Shown here in pieces: positions 8,058-16,341 of a DNA stretch of 64,000 nucleotides. The DNA is from Lachnospiraceae bacterium (GTDB lineage: Bacteria; Bacillota; Clostridia; Lachnospirales; Lachnospiraceae), in contig JAUNAJ010000004.1 in the NCBI GenBank assembly GCA_030527645.1, positions 84,908 to 148,907 of the forward strand, given 5' to 3'. Position 1 is the stretch's first letter. The number at the start of each line of letters is the position of its first letter. The notes under the pieces are model-generated. The model saw only the letters and a list, made by a program, of their open reading frames with translations. It was not told the origin of the DNA and searched no databases. A program made the translations under genes and the position numbers.

Positions 8058-10706
8058 TCAGCCAAGCTGTGCAAGACGCTCCGCAACCTGCGCCATCATC
8101 TGCTGATACTTCTCCAGCTTATCCTTCTCCTCCTGTACTTTGGCAGCAGGAGCCTTGCTGATAAATTTCTCATTGTTCAGCATGCCGTTGGAGCGGGCAA
8201 TCTCCTTTGTGAGACGCTCCTTCTCCTTTCCGAGACGCTCCCTCTCCTTCTCAATATCCACCAGTTCCGCAAACGGAATGTAGATTGCCGCACCGGCGAT
8301 CAGAGCGGATACTGCATCGTCAGCAATTCCTGTCTTATCAGCCTGGATCACAACCTCAGAGGCTCTTGCAAGAGATCCGAAGAATGCTCTTCCGCTGTCG
8401 AATGCGGCACGGATGTCTGCATTTTCAGAAACCAGATAGACACTTGCCTTCTTGCTCGGGGGAACATTCAGCTGTGTACGAACTGCACGGATCTGGCTGA
8501 TGGCCTCCTTCATAAGTTCAACATCCGCTTCCTCTTTCGTGAAGTTCCATTCCTCAGTAAATTCCGGCCAGCTGGAGATCATAATGCTCTCCTGATCCGG
8601 ATTCAGTGTGCAGAAGATTTCCTCTGTTACAAACGGCATAAACGGATGCAGCATCTTCAGTGCATTGGACAGTACTGTTTTCAGGGTCCAGAGAGCTGCT
8701 GCCTTGGTACCTGCCTCCTCTGCATAAAGCCGCGGTTTCACCATCTCAATATACCAGTCACAGAACTCCTCCCAGATAAAGTCATACACCTTCTGAACGG
8801 CGATACCCAGCTCGAATTTTTCCATATTGGCTGTCATGTCCTTCGCAAGATCATTGACCCTTGCCAGGATCCATTTGTCCTCGGGAGCAAGCTGTGAAGG
8901 ATCTATCTGCTCCGGAACCTCTGCAGCATCCAGATTCATCATAATGAAGCGGGACGCATTCCATACCTTATTGGCAAAGTTTCTGCTGGCCTCTACACGC
9001 TCCCAGTAGAAACGCATGTCGTTGCCCGGTGCATTTCCGGTCATCAGTGTGAGACGAAGGGCATCAGCACCGTATTTATCAATGACCTCCAGCGGGTCGA
9101 TTCCGTTGCCCAGGGATTTGCTCATCTTACGTCCCTGCGAATCACGAACCAGACCGTGGATCAATACATGCTTGAAAGGAGATTTCCCTGTATGCTCCAT
9201 AGCAGAGAAGACCATACGAACCACCCAGAAAAAGATAATGTCATAGCCTGTTACAAGAACAGAGGTGGGGTAGAAATACTCCAGCTCCGGTGTCTGCTCC
9301 GGCCAGCCCAGTGTAGAGAAGGGCCACAGTGCTGAGGAGAACCAGGTGTCCAGGGTATCCTCATCCTGAACAAAATGTGTACCGCCGCACTTCGGACAAA
9401 CGGAAGGTGCTCCCCCCTTCTGTACCGTGATCTCACCGCAGTCCTGACAGTAATAGGCCGGGATTCTGTGTCCCCACCAGATCTGTCTGGAAACACACCA
9501 GTCACGGATATTTTCCAGCCAATGCAGATACGTCTTTCCAAAGCTCTCCGGCACGAAGTTCAGATCCTCTGTCTGAAGCACATCCATAGCAGCCTGACCC
9601 ATCTCCTTCATTCGTACAAACCACTGTGGTTTGATCATTGGTTCTACGGTAGTATGGCAGCGGTCATGGGTTCCTACCGCATGGGTATGGGGAACTACCT
9701 TTACAAGAAGTCCCTGCTCCTCCAGATCCTGTACCATGGCCTTTCTTGCCTCGTAGCGGTCCATGCCTGCGTACTTGCCGCCTAGCTGATTGATGGTCGC
9801 ATCATCGTTCATGATGTTGATCTCTTCCAGATCATGGCGTTTTCCAACCTCAAAGTCGTTAGGGTCGTGAGCCGGTGTGATCTTCACGCAGCCGGTTCCA
9901 AACTCCTTATCCACGTACTCATCCGCGATCACCGGGATCTCTCTGTCAGTCAGCGGCAGTTTCAGCATCTTTCCGATAAGATGCTTATATCGATCATCCT
10001 CCGGATTTACAGCAACGGCAGTATCACCCAGCAGGGTCTCCGGACGGGTGGTAGCGATCTCAACAAATTTGCCGTCCTCACCCACAACCGGATAATTGAT
10101 ATGCCAGAAGAAGCCGTCCTGATCCTCATGCTCTACCTCAGCATCGGACAGGGAAGTCTGGCAGACCGGACACCAGTTGATGATCCTGCTTCCCTTGTAC
10201 ATCCATCCCTTCTCATAGAGACGAACAAATACCTCTTCTACCGCCTTGGAGCATCCCTCATCCATTGTGAAGCGCTCTCTGTCCCAGTCAGCAGAGGCAC
10301 CAAGCTTGTACAGCTGGTGGATAATACGGCTGCCGTATTCCTCTTTCCACTTCCATGCATGCTTCAGGAATTCCTCACGTCCGATCTCGTGCTTGTCAAT
10401 ACCCTGATCCTTCAGCATGTTGGCAACCTTTACCTCCGTAGCAATTGCCGCATGGTCTGTTCCCGGCTGCCAGAGAGCAGAGTATCCCTGCATTCTCTTA
10501 AACCGGATCAGGATATCCTGCATGGTATTGTCCAGAGCATGTCCCATGTGCAGCTGGCCGGTTACGTTCGGCGGCGGCATTACAATAGTAAACGGTTTCT
10601 TGTCTCTGTCCACTTCCGCGTGGAAGTATCCCTTATCCAGCCACTTCTGATACAGACGATCCTCAAGACCCTTGGGATCATAAGTTTTTGCTAATTCTTT
10701 ACTCAT
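8058..10706 (-). CDS. valS: Valyl-tRNA synthetase
   Basis: 882 aa, class I synthetase charging tRNA-Val in the cytoplasm. Visible signatures are the HIGH motif [13 protein letters not shown] (about 45-57), zinc-ribbon cysteines CPVC and [14 protein letters not shown], the long editing (CP1) domain, and the KMSKS motif [14 protein letters not shown] (about 520-533). The C-terminal coiled-coil arm that contacts tRNA is also present (last about 60 residues, [18 protein letters not shown]). The start has a strong AGGAGG site. A T-box leader with its own promoter precedes it, so expression should rise when tRNA-Val is uncharged. The 139 bp downstream of its stop contain TATAAT-like sequence but no clear terminator. 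Confidence 0.98.
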   Translation of the reverse strand: MSKELAKTYDPKGLEDRLYQKWLDKGYFHAEVDRDKKPFTIVMPPPNVTGQLHMGHALDNTMQDILIRFKRMQGYSALWQPGTDHAAIATEVKVANMLKDQGIDKHEIGREEFLKHAWKWKEEYGSRIIHQLYKLGASADWDRERFTMDEGCSKAVEEVFVRLYEKGWMYKGSRIINWCPVCQTSLSDAEVEHEDQDGFFWHINYPVVGEDGKFVEIATTRPETLLGDTAVAVNPEDDRYKHLIGKMLKLPLTDREIPVIADEYVDKEFGTGCVKITPAHDPNDFEVGKRHDLEEINIMNDDATINQLGGKYAGMDRYEARKAMVQDLEEQGLLVKVVPHTHAVGTHDRCHTTVEPMIKPQWFVRMKEMGQAAMDVLQTEDLNFVPESFGKTYLHWLENIRDWCVSRQIWWGHRIPAYYCQDCGEITVQKGGAPSVCPKCGGTHFVQDEDTLDTWFSSALWPFSTLGWPEQTPELEYFYPTSVLVTGYDIIFFWVVRMVFSAMEHTGKSPFKHVLIHGLVRDSQGRKMSKSLGNGIDPLEVIDKYGADALRLTLMTGNAPGNDMRFYWERVEASRNFANKVWNASRFIMMNLDAAEVPEQIDPSQLAPEDKWILARVNDLAKDMTANMEKFELGIAVQKVYDFIWEEFCDWYIEMVKPRLYAEEAGTKAAALWTLKTVLSNALKMLHPFMPFVTEEIFCTLNPDQESIMISSWPEFTEEWNFTKEEADVELMKEAISQIRAVRTQLNVPPSKKASVYLVSENADIRAAFDSGRAFFGSLARASEVVIQADKTGIADDAVSALIAGAAIYIPFAELVDIEKERERLGKEKERLTKEIARSNGMLNNEKFISKAPAAKVQEEKDKLEKYQQMMAQVAERLAQLG

Positions 10707-10820
10707 TCTGTCCTCCTAAATGTAATCACACTATGATTAACACAATCTGCGCGTTAGCAAGTTGTCACGACAGTCGCCATATGGACATGCGAGCATGTCC
10801 GCATGGCTCGTTGTTCGCGC

Positions 10821-10856
10821 AAAAAAGCCCTTCGCATACGTTCGTATGCAAAGGGC
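10821..10856 (-). terminator. Leader terminator of the valS T-box
   Basis: A stem of GCCCTT-GCATACG against CGTATGC-AAGGGC, followed on the minus strand by six T residues. It is mutually exclusive with the T-box antiterminator immediately upstream. Confidence 0.92.
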
Positions 10857-11160
10857 GAATCAATCGCGGTACCACCTTTTTTCCTGCTGCAGAAACAATG
10901 ACCCTTACAAAGGTCATACAACCAACGGAAATTTCTTCCAATCGATTACCTGTCTCTCCAACAGCTCCCGGTCCATAACGGAAACCACCCGGAGACTGCT
11001 ACACACCTGTCTAATACCATTATGGAATTACTGAAGGCTTCACAATCCCTGCTCAGAAGCTACCTTCCGCAGCTGCTTTCCCAAACCGTCTTTCAGCCTT
11101 TGAACAGTTCTCTCTTTCGGTGCAGTACTGCCTACTCCTCTTCTTCACAGCATTTTATAT
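10821..11160 (-). promoter_or_regulatory. T-box leader (valine) of valS
   Basis: Reading the minus strand, the leader begins with GAAGAGGAGTA (stem I entry), has the AGAGAG and GGCTGAAAGAC elements of stem I, and ends with the invariant T-box GGTGGTACCGCG at about 10866-10877. A G+C-rich terminator follows. The likely specifier codon is GTA (valine) at 11061-11063 in the context GGAAG-GTA-GCTTCTGAGC. Uncharged tRNA-Val should pair with the specifier and the T-box and stabilise the antiterminator. The class is certain from the T-box; the exact specifier position is an inference. Confidence 0.93.
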
Positions 11161-11166
11161 GGTTCA

Positions 11167-11194
11167 ATTATATCGGGATTTTTATTTTTGTCAA
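11167..11194 (-). promoter_or_regulatory. Sigma-A promoter of the valS T-box transcript
   Basis: TTGACA (11194-11189) and TATAAT (11172-11167) on the minus strand, separated by 16 bp; both hexamers are consensus. Transcription would start near 11160, at the 5' end of the T-box leader. The -35 box abuts the terminator of the preceding unit. Confidence 0.88.
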
Positions 11195-11229
11195 TAAAAA
11201 AGCCATGCCGAAGCATGGATCCTTTTTTC
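11195..11229. terminator. Terminator ending the cobalamin-riboswitch transcript
   Basis: On the minus strand, CCATGC-TTCG-GCATGG is followed by a run of six T. The stable TTCG tetraloop and U-tract make a strong intrinsic terminator. A second T run on the plus-strand side makes it potentially bidirectional. It separates the riboswitch unit from the valS promoter. Confidence 0.88.
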
Positions 11230-11460
11230 AGGGGAGCTCCTTCGTGTCCGAATTCTGTCAAGCGGAAAAACGTGCACCATTCGTTGCGGAGGAAAATGGA
11301 GACGTATAAACAGCATCCAAACAACGAAGTATCTCACCCAGCCGTTTAAACGTGGTATAAATCCGTATCACAGGTTCCCGGCGGAGTGATTACTCGTACA
11401 GGCATTCTATATCTAAGATGTAGAAGGAAAGCTTTACACGGAAGTTTTCAGCCTTTACTG

Positions 11461-11632
11461 ACTAAGCAGGTTTCCTGGCTCTCAGATCATCGATTCACAC
11501 TCCTTCTCATACGTGCGGAACATACAATGGATTGTTGTGCTTCACTCCCTGATTACAGTGACCGGATCGCTCAGGTTTCTCACCTGATTCCCTTTTCACC
11601 TGGCCGGCCTTGCCTGCCGGTGCACTTAGAAA
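11461..11632 (-). promoter_or_regulatory. Cobalamin (B12) riboswitch aptamer
   Basis: The minus strand carries the hallmarks of the family: AAAAGGGAATCAGGTGAGAA followed by the CACTGTAA core segment, then the 3' element GATGATCTGAGAGCCAGG and AAACCTGC. A closing stem TCTAAG (11632-11625) pairs with CTTAGT near 11466-11461. These elements bind adenosyl- or methylcobalamin in the known family. The usual expression platform and target gene are not evident immediately downstream. Confidence 0.9.
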
Positions 11633-11660
11633 GCTGATATAGAATTTATACAACACAGTC

Positions 11661-11689
11661 AGAATAGCAGACAGAGGGGAATTCGTCAA
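11661..11689 (-). promoter_or_regulatory. Promoter of the cobalamin-riboswitch transcript
   Basis: TTGACG (11689-11684) and TATTCT (11666-11661) on the minus strand with 17-bp spacing. The predicted start near 11654 is about 20 nt upstream of the aptamer's first stem, so the riboswitch has its own transcription start. Confidence 0.75.
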
Positions 11690-11854
11690 GCATTTTGGAT
11701 AATTTTTGGTATGTTTTTAACAATATTTTGAGTTTTCATCCAAAATTGCACTTTATTATTTATAATCTCGTCCAATACTATATGTTTTATCAATAAGCAT
11801 CAGTGTATACAACCATATCAATGCTTATCAGGAATATCAGCCAAAACAGAAGAA

Positions 11855-11888
11855 CGCTGAATACTACTCAATACAGTAGTATCCAGCG
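11855..11888 (-). terminator. Hairpin downstream of the aminotransferase gene
   Basis: CGCTGGATACTACT pairs with AGTAGTATTCAGCG with one mismatch around a 6-nt loop. On the minus strand it is followed by TTCTTCTGTTTTG, a weak U-rich tract. It is the most likely 3' end of the aminotransferase mRNA. Confidence 0.65.
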
Positions 11889-11926
11889 CCTTGTCTCACG
11901 GACTCGAATGAAAAGTACAAGCTGTC

Positions 11927-13129
11927 TTACCTGTACTCCTCAGCCAGTGCCCTGAATGCCGGCAGTGCCTTCTCGATCATCTCGGTCTGCACGCAGTACG
12001 CAATGCGAACGTATCCCGGTGTTCCGAAGCTGTCAGCCGGAACGAGAAGCAGCTCATGCTTTTTCGCCTTCTCACAGAATGCACCTGCGTCCTCTTCCAT
12101 TGCCTTCATAAACAGATAGAAGGCGCCGTCCGGATATACACAGGTGAAACCGTACTCTGTCAGTGCGTTGTACAGCAGATCACGGTTTTTCTTGTAGATG
12201 CTGAGATCTGAAACCATGCCAGTGCATTTTGCAATTACATGCTGCATCATGCTGGGCGCACATACATAGCCCAGCGCTCTTCCGGCTCCGCAGACAGCTG
12301 CGTACACATCGCCGAAATCCTCCATCTCATCCGGAACAAGAATGTAGCCGATCCGCTCTCCCGGCAGGGACAGGGATTTGCTGTAGGAATAGCACACCAG
12401 AGTGTTGTTATAGTATTTCGTCAGATACGGAACGGTAAGGCTGTCATCGTACACCAGCTCTCTGTATGGTTCGTCTGCGATCAGATAGATCGGATGGCCA
12501 TACTCCAGCGCTTTCTCATTGAGAAGAGCAGCCAGCTTCTCTACCGCCTCCTCGCGGATCACAACACCGGAAGGATTGTTGGGAGAGTTGACAATAATTC
12601 CTTTTGTATTGGGATTAATCGCTGCTGCCAGCTTATCAAAGTCGATCTGGAAAGTGGCAGGGTCACTTTCTACTGCATGCAGGACTGCACCTGCTGTCTC
12701 CACGAATACCCTGTACTCCGGGAAGAAGGGAGTGAAGGTAATGAATTCATCTCCCTCATTAAACAGGGCTGTGATACAGATCTTCAGTGACGCTGCTGCA
12801 CCGCAGGTGATATAGAAGTTATCCTTGTGGAAGTTTGTTCCGAAACGGGCATTCAGATTCTCTGCAATGGCCTGTCTGGTCTCCATATCTCCCTGTGCAG
12901 AGGTATATCCGTGGAGCCAGTAATCATTGCCGCAGTCCGCCAGTTCTTTGATCGTCTCGTTCACTGCTGCCGGTGCGGGTACGTTAGGATTACCGATACT
13001 GAAGTCAAACACATTCTCCGGACCGATCTCTGCTCCTCTAACCTTGCTGTATTCAAAAATCTCTCTGATTACGGAACGTACCTTGCCAAGTCCCGCCATT
13101 TTTTCTGATACCATTGGTTTCTCCTCCAT
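11927..13129 (-). CDS. PLP-dependent aminotransferase, class I/II
   Basis: 400 aa, typical of AspC-like fold-type I aminotransferases. The pyridoxal-phosphate lysine lies in SYSKSLSLPGERIGY (about 250-264). The NSPNNPSG motif (about 177-184) holds the cofactor-pyridine Asn and IADEPYRE (about 214-221) the Asp/Tyr pair. The enzyme moves amino groups between amino acids and 2-oxo acids in the cytoplasm. The substrate cannot be fixed from sequence; relatives are usually annotated as aspartate or aromatic aminotransferases. It appears monocistronic, with its own promoter and a downstream hairpin. RBS spacing supports the listed start. Confidence 0.9.
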   Translation of the reverse strand: MEEKPMVSEKMAGLGKVRSVIREIFEYSKVRGAEIGPENVFDFSIGNPNVPAPAAVNETIKELADCGNDYWLHGYTSAQGDMETRQAIAENLNARFGTNFHKDNFYITCGAAASLKICITALFNEGDEFITFTPFFPEYRVFVETAGAVLHAVESDPATFQIDFDKLAAAINPNTKGIIVNSPNNPSGVVIREEAVEKLAALLNEKALEYGHPIYLIADEPYRELVYDDSLTVPYLTKYYNNTLVCYSYSKSLSLPGERIGYILVPDEMEDFGDVYAAVCGAGRALGYVCAPSMMQHVIAKCTGMVSDLSIYKKNRDLLYNALTEYGFTCVYPDGAFYLFMKAMEEDAGAFCEKAKKHELLLVPADSFGTPGYVRIAYCVQTEMIEKALPAFRALAEEYR

Positions 13130-13191
13130 CTTGTAAATATTAAAAAGTCAAATGCTTTGCTCATGGCAGTGCAGGACTTTTATGATAATTC

Positions 13192-13220
13192 ATTGTAGCA
13201 CAGTGCAAAAGGATTGTGAA
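13192..13220 (-). promoter_or_regulatory. Candidate promoter of the aminotransferase gene
   Basis: TTCACA and TACAAT on the minus strand with 17-bp spacing, about 60 bp upstream of the start codon. Confidence 0.5.
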
Positions 13221-13241
13221 GAAAAACAGTCGGTCTGAATA

Positions 13242-13268
13242 GTCACAGTTCACGGAGTGAACTGTGAC
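13242..13268 (-). terminator. Perfect 12-bp hairpin after the zinc-ribbon protein gene
   Basis: GTCACAGTTCAC and GTGAACTGTGAC form a perfect stem around a 3-nt loop, 10 bp after the stop codon at 13278. The T-rich stretch comes only about 17 nt later, so it may terminate weakly or protect the 3' end. Confidence 0.6.
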
Positions 13269-13277
13269 CCTGAATAC

Positions 13278-14927
13278 TTATAATGCGAAGCTAAGCTGAA
13301 AACTCTGCGCCAGCTGTGTCAGCTGTGATACCGGGTCGGTCAGATAGTACGCTGCAATTGTCGGATGGGAATAGAAGAACTTCTGACATTCACCATAGGC
13401 TTCATCAATGGCAAAGCTCCACTCTGCCGGATTCTCGTACTCTGTTCCATGCAGCTCATACACTGATTCCTCCAGTTCATTTCTTCCTATTGAGCCGATT
13501 ACTCCGGAATTTGTGACAGAACTGCCGGAAACAGCAATCTCGTTCACTGTTTCTCCATATCTGTTGTCATCCAGAAGTTTCACGCCGCCTCCTAAATAGT
13601 AATAGCAGTCGGAAGCTTTATTGTAATAGCCCGCCAGAGATTCTCCTGCACTATTGATATCACTGTGGATCGTCACAAATGAAGAATCGGGGTCATTGCA
13701 ATTTTCTGATTTATAGATCAACGTCAGTCCGTCCAGGCCTGGATTCACCTCATAAACTGCATCCATGCCATACTCCCCCTCACTGCAGATCACTTCTATC
13801 TCATACAGTCCATTCTGATTCATATCAGTGATGGCGTAAGAGGTATTCTCAATAGAATAACCGGAATTCTCTTTCCATACTGAAGAATAGTTCACGATCG
13901 TCTGAATCTGATCAGTAAGCGACGGGACCTGCGATGTTGGATCTGGAGTTGGAGTCGGGTCCGGAGTCGGTGTTGGAGTTACAGGTGCAGGAGCCGGATT
14001 AGAATCGGTGGGATCCTTCTTCTCTGAAGTCTGCACTTTCTTCAGTTCCACGGTTTCCGTCAGTTCCACGTTCTTGTCGATTCCCTCAATACTGAGGCTT
14101 ACCTCTTTATCGGTATATCCGTTTGCAGAAAAGACCAGCTGATAATTTCCCGGCTCCCCAAACATCATAGAGAATTCTCCGGTTTCATAACTGAGCCCAT
14201 TCTGGACCGTCTGATGATCTCGCATAAGACTGATGTGTACATTCGGCAGAACCTCCCCCGTCTCAGCAGATACTACTGTTCCCTTGATGAATTTATTCAG
14301 ACAGATGCTGTTCAGTGCAATGGACTCGTCCTCTCCAAATGCGATCGTTTCACTGGTGCAGAACAGATTGCCGTTATAGTAATAGGTCAGAGTATACTTC
14401 TTGGAAGGATCCAGGCTGAAGCTGTAAGCTCCGTTCTGATCAGATTCTGCTGTTTTACTGTTTCCATCACTGTCTGTCGCAATAATTTCTGCTCCGGACA
14501 GACTTCTTTCCTCACCGGTCTCAGGATCGATATAATATACAAAGCCGGTCAATGGTCTTTCTGTCTCAGAAGCCGCTGCTGTCTGTTTCTTACTCTTCAG
14601 GAGATCTGCAGAGACGACAGCCTGCGCTTTCTTTACGTTGACTGATCCCGTGCTGTCCGGATTCCTGTGCAGATACAGGAATGCCGCAGCAGGCAGGGAA
14701 ATGGCCAGTGCACCTGCCAGAGCAGGAATCAGTACCTTCTTCGCGCCTGTCCTTCTTCCTCCGTTCTTTGGCTGGTTCGTTTCTGTATGTTTGAAATCCT
14801 CTGTACCTCCCGTCTGCTCCGTGACCGGCTGCTCCGAACTTGTCTGCTCTGTGATCTGAGGCTCTCCGCAGTAGATGCAATAGTTGGTGTTCTCATCGAT
14901 TTTCTTTCCGCAATTCTTACAATACAT
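13278..14927 (-). CDS. Zinc-ribbon membrane protein with carboxypeptidase-regulatory-like domains
   Basis: 549 aa. It begins with a zinc ribbon (CKNCG at 3-7, CIYCG at 17-21), then a disordered Gln/Thr/Glu-rich stretch. One transmembrane helix lies near 66-86 (VLIPALAGALAISLPAAAFL). Outside the membrane there are two beta-sandwich repeats like the carboxypeptidase regulatory domain (about 125-300). A Pro/Thr-rich spacer of Thr-Pro and Asp-Pro repeats (about 312-340) leads to a C-terminal domain of about 200 residues without a recognised family. The layout resembles other clostridial surface proteins whose cytoplasmic tail is a zinc ribbon. No enzymatic residues were identified and the function is unknown. 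The gene stands alone between terminators. Confidence 0.75.
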   Translation of the reverse strand: MYCKNCGKKIDENTNYCIYCGEPQITEQTSSEQPVTEQTGGTEDFKHTETNQPKNGGRRTGAKKVLIPALAGALAISLPAAAFLYLHRNPDSTGSVNVKKAQAVVSADLLKSKKQTAAASETERPLTGFVYYIDPETGEERSLSGAEIIATDSDGNSKTAESDQNGAYSFSLDPSKKYTLTYYYNGNLFCTSETIAFGEDESIALNSICLNKFIKGTVVSAETGEVLPNVHISLMRDHQTVQNGLSYETGEFSMMFGEPGNYQLVFSANGYTDKEVSLSIEGIDKNVELTETVELKKVQTSEKKDPTDSNPAPAPVTPTPTPDPTPTPDPTSQVPSLTDQIQTIVNYSSVWKENSGYSIENTSYAITDMNQNGLYEIEVICSEGEYGMDAVYEVNPGLDGLTLIYKSENCNDPDSSFVTIHSDINSAGESLAGYYNKASDCYYYLGGGVKLLDDNRYGETVNEIAVSGSSVTNSGVIGSIGRNELEESVYELHGTEYENPAEWSFAIDEAYGECQKFFYSHPTIAAYYLTDPVSQLTQLAQSFQLSFAL

Positions 14928-15074
14928 AGTGTTTCTCCTTTCAGTTTTCTTCTATAAGATTTTTCTTTTGAGATTTTCTGTTATCTCTTTTCTGATGATT
15001 CAATAGTACGTTCTCTTTCTTTCTGAAATCTTAATCCAAACTGAAACAAAGATAAGTATTGAAAACACGAGAAA

Positions 15075-15109
15075 CAAAAAATCCGGAGTCCTGCTGGAAC
15101 CTCCGGATT
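15075..15109 (-). terminator. Terminator of the lactate/malate dehydrogenase gene
   Basis: ATCCGGAG and CTCCGGAT arms around a 12-nt loop, followed on the minus strand by six T; located 24 bp after the stop codon. Confidence 0.88.
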
Positions 15110-15132
15110 CTATGGCTGCTTATTATTCAATT

Positions 15133-16077
15133 TCAGATCTGCAGGCTGGCTGTGATCTCCTTCAAAGAATCAGCAGAAGCAATCAGCTCCCTGATCTCAT
15201 CCTCATTCATATTGGGAAGGTTTACTTTCTCAACACCTCTTGCGCCGAGTACGCACGGCATGGACAGGCAGACATCCTCCATACCGAATTCTCCATGCAT
15301 CATGGTAGACAGCGGAAGAACTGCTTTGGCATCATGCACGATGCAGTTGCAGACGTAAGCAGTTACAACAGATACTGCATAGAAGGTTGCCCCCTTTAAA
15401 GCAATGACCTTACCTCCTGCACCGCGGACATTGGCGAGGAGTGTATCGTGATCCGGAATATGAAGCTCCGGACGGTCCTCGAAATACTTATCGATGTTCT
15501 CACCATAGATGGTTCCTCTAGACCATGGAATCATTGCTGTTGCACCGTGCTCACCGTATACATTCAGGTGAATATTCTTGGGGCTTACCTTTGCGCAGGT
15601 TGCAATCTCATCTCTTAAGCGTGCTGTATCGAGCAGGCAGCCGGTGCCGATGATCTGACTCTCCGGAAGACCGGACACCTTCATTATGGTGTAGGTAATG
15701 ATATCTACCGGGTTGGATACAACCACATACTTTGCATCAGGAGAATACTTCACAACCTCAGGGATAACGGATTTGATGATCTCTACATTTCCCTGCGCCA
15801 GATCCAGACGGGTCTGACCGGGCTTGCGCGCTGCACCGAGAGTAAATACTACGATGTCGGAATCAGCAGTATCTGCATACTCACCGGCAGTAACGGTAAC
15901 AGGCATATCCATGACAGATGCCCCCTGTCGGATGTCGATTGCTTCACCCTCTGCTTTATCTTTGAAAATATCAACGAGAACGATCTCGGAAGCAATTCCC
16001 TGAACTGCGATTGTGTGAGCCACTGCAGATCCGACTCTTCCCGCTCCCAGTACGCTGATTTTTACACCTCTGTTCAT
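15133..16077 (-). CDS. Lactate/malate dehydrogenase family enzyme
   Basis: 314 aa. The NAD-binding GAGRVG is at residues 11-16, with an acidic residue (Asp36) at the end of beta-2 suggesting NAD preference. Catalytic residues of the family are present: Arg90 (TRLDL), Asp150 and Arg153 (DTARLR), and His177 (GEHG). The loop reads GAARKPGQTR. Gln at the residue before KPG marks lactate dehydrogenases and Arg marks malate dehydrogenases; Arg84 is here. The motif after the catalytic His is GEHGAT and not the GEHGDS of most LDHs, yet KGATFYAV resembles LDH. The substrate, lactate/pyruvate or malate/oxaloacetate, is thus open. A Rex-like palindrome precedes the gene, as expected for a fermentative NADH-consuming enzyme. 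Confidence 0.88.
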   Translation of the reverse strand: MNRGVKISVLGAGRVGSAVAHTIAVQGIASEIVLVDIFKDKAEGEAIDIRQGASVMDMPVTVTAGEYADTADSDIVVFTLGAARKPGQTRLDLAQGNVEIIKSVIPEVVKYSPDAKYVVVSNPVDIITYTIMKVSGLPESQIIGTGCLLDTARLRDEIATCAKVSPKNIHLNVYGEHGATAMIPWSRGTIYGENIDKYFEDRPELHIPDHDTLLANVRGAGGKVIALKGATFYAVSVVTAYVCNCIVHDAKAVLPLSTMMHGEFGMEDVCLSMPCVLGARGVEKVNLPNMNEDEIRELIASADSLKEITASLQI

Positions 16078-16106
16078 AGTATAAACCCTCCATACATTTC
16101 TTTACT

Positions 16107-16124
16107 TGGTTAATTTTTTAACAT
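16107..16124. promoter_or_regulatory. Rex-like operator upstream of the LDH/MDH gene
   Basis: TGGTTAA-TTTT-TTAACAT, an inverted repeat matching the known Rex consensus TTGTTAA-N4-TTAACAA with one mismatch per arm. It lies 30 bp upstream of the start codon. Rex represses fermentation genes when NADH is low; binding here is an inference. Confidence 0.55.
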
Positions 16125-16221
16125 TTGCTTGATAATAAATTAACATACATGCATGTACTTTGCAAGTGTTTTTTATTTTTTTCCGGAAAGAGTTACTCAC
16201 GAACAGGAACGGAAAAGATAC

Positions 16222-16268
16222 AAAAAAAGCCGTCCGGTTCCGCATATGCGAGATCGGACGGCTCTTTT
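16222..16268. terminator. Terminator after the TIM-barrel isomerase gene
   Basis: GCCGTCCG and CGGACGGC arms around an 18-nt loop that can pair further (CGCATATGCG). Seven T follow on the minus strand and a T-rich tract on the plus strand. Confidence 0.85.
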
Positions 16269-16341
16269 GTATTTTTTTATTTTCGTTGGTATTCCGTTAC
16301 AGACAGTCTTATACTCTTATATCGGTACAGCTGTTCTGAAA

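Larger units (their letters stand above)
11195..11654 (-). ncRNA. Candidate riboswitch-controlled noncoding transcript (about 460 nt)
   Basis: A consensus-like promoter (11689-11661), a cobalamin aptamer and a strong terminator define a transcript of about 460 nt. After the aptamer, 11194-11460 holds no frame with a ribosome-binding site. The longest ATG frame between aptamer and terminator is 19 codons (from 11405, no Shine-Dalgarno), and other frames are short or run into the terminator. The segment does contain pairing elements, such as TTCGTTG near 11325 against CAACGAA near 11285 and the palindrome CGTTTAAACG near 11347. It may be a riboswitch-controlled small RNA, another conserved structured RNA, or the remnant of a decayed cobalamin-regulated gene. 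Confidence 0.5.

Noticed and set aside
8020..8060. TATAAT-containing stretch between valS and the LTA-synthase-like gene as a promoter
   Set aside because: No -35 box at 16-18 bp with convincing match; left out as a feature, though an internal promoter remains possible.
10780..10800. GGACATGC-GCATGTCC hairpin between the valS leader terminator and the valS start
   Set aside because: It has no T run and no associated feature; it may affect the leader but cannot be assigned a role.
11345..11405. 19-codon frame MPVRVITPPGTCDTDLYHV after the cobalamin aptamer, with a possible +1 shift at GTT-TAA
   Set aside because: No ribosome-binding site and no recognisable homology; a programmed shift is speculation from a single short frame.
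13936..13985. GGAGTCGGAGTTGG-type short tandem repeat
   Set aside because: It encodes the Thr-Pro/Asp-Pro spacer in the zinc-ribbon membrane protein and needs no separate explanation.
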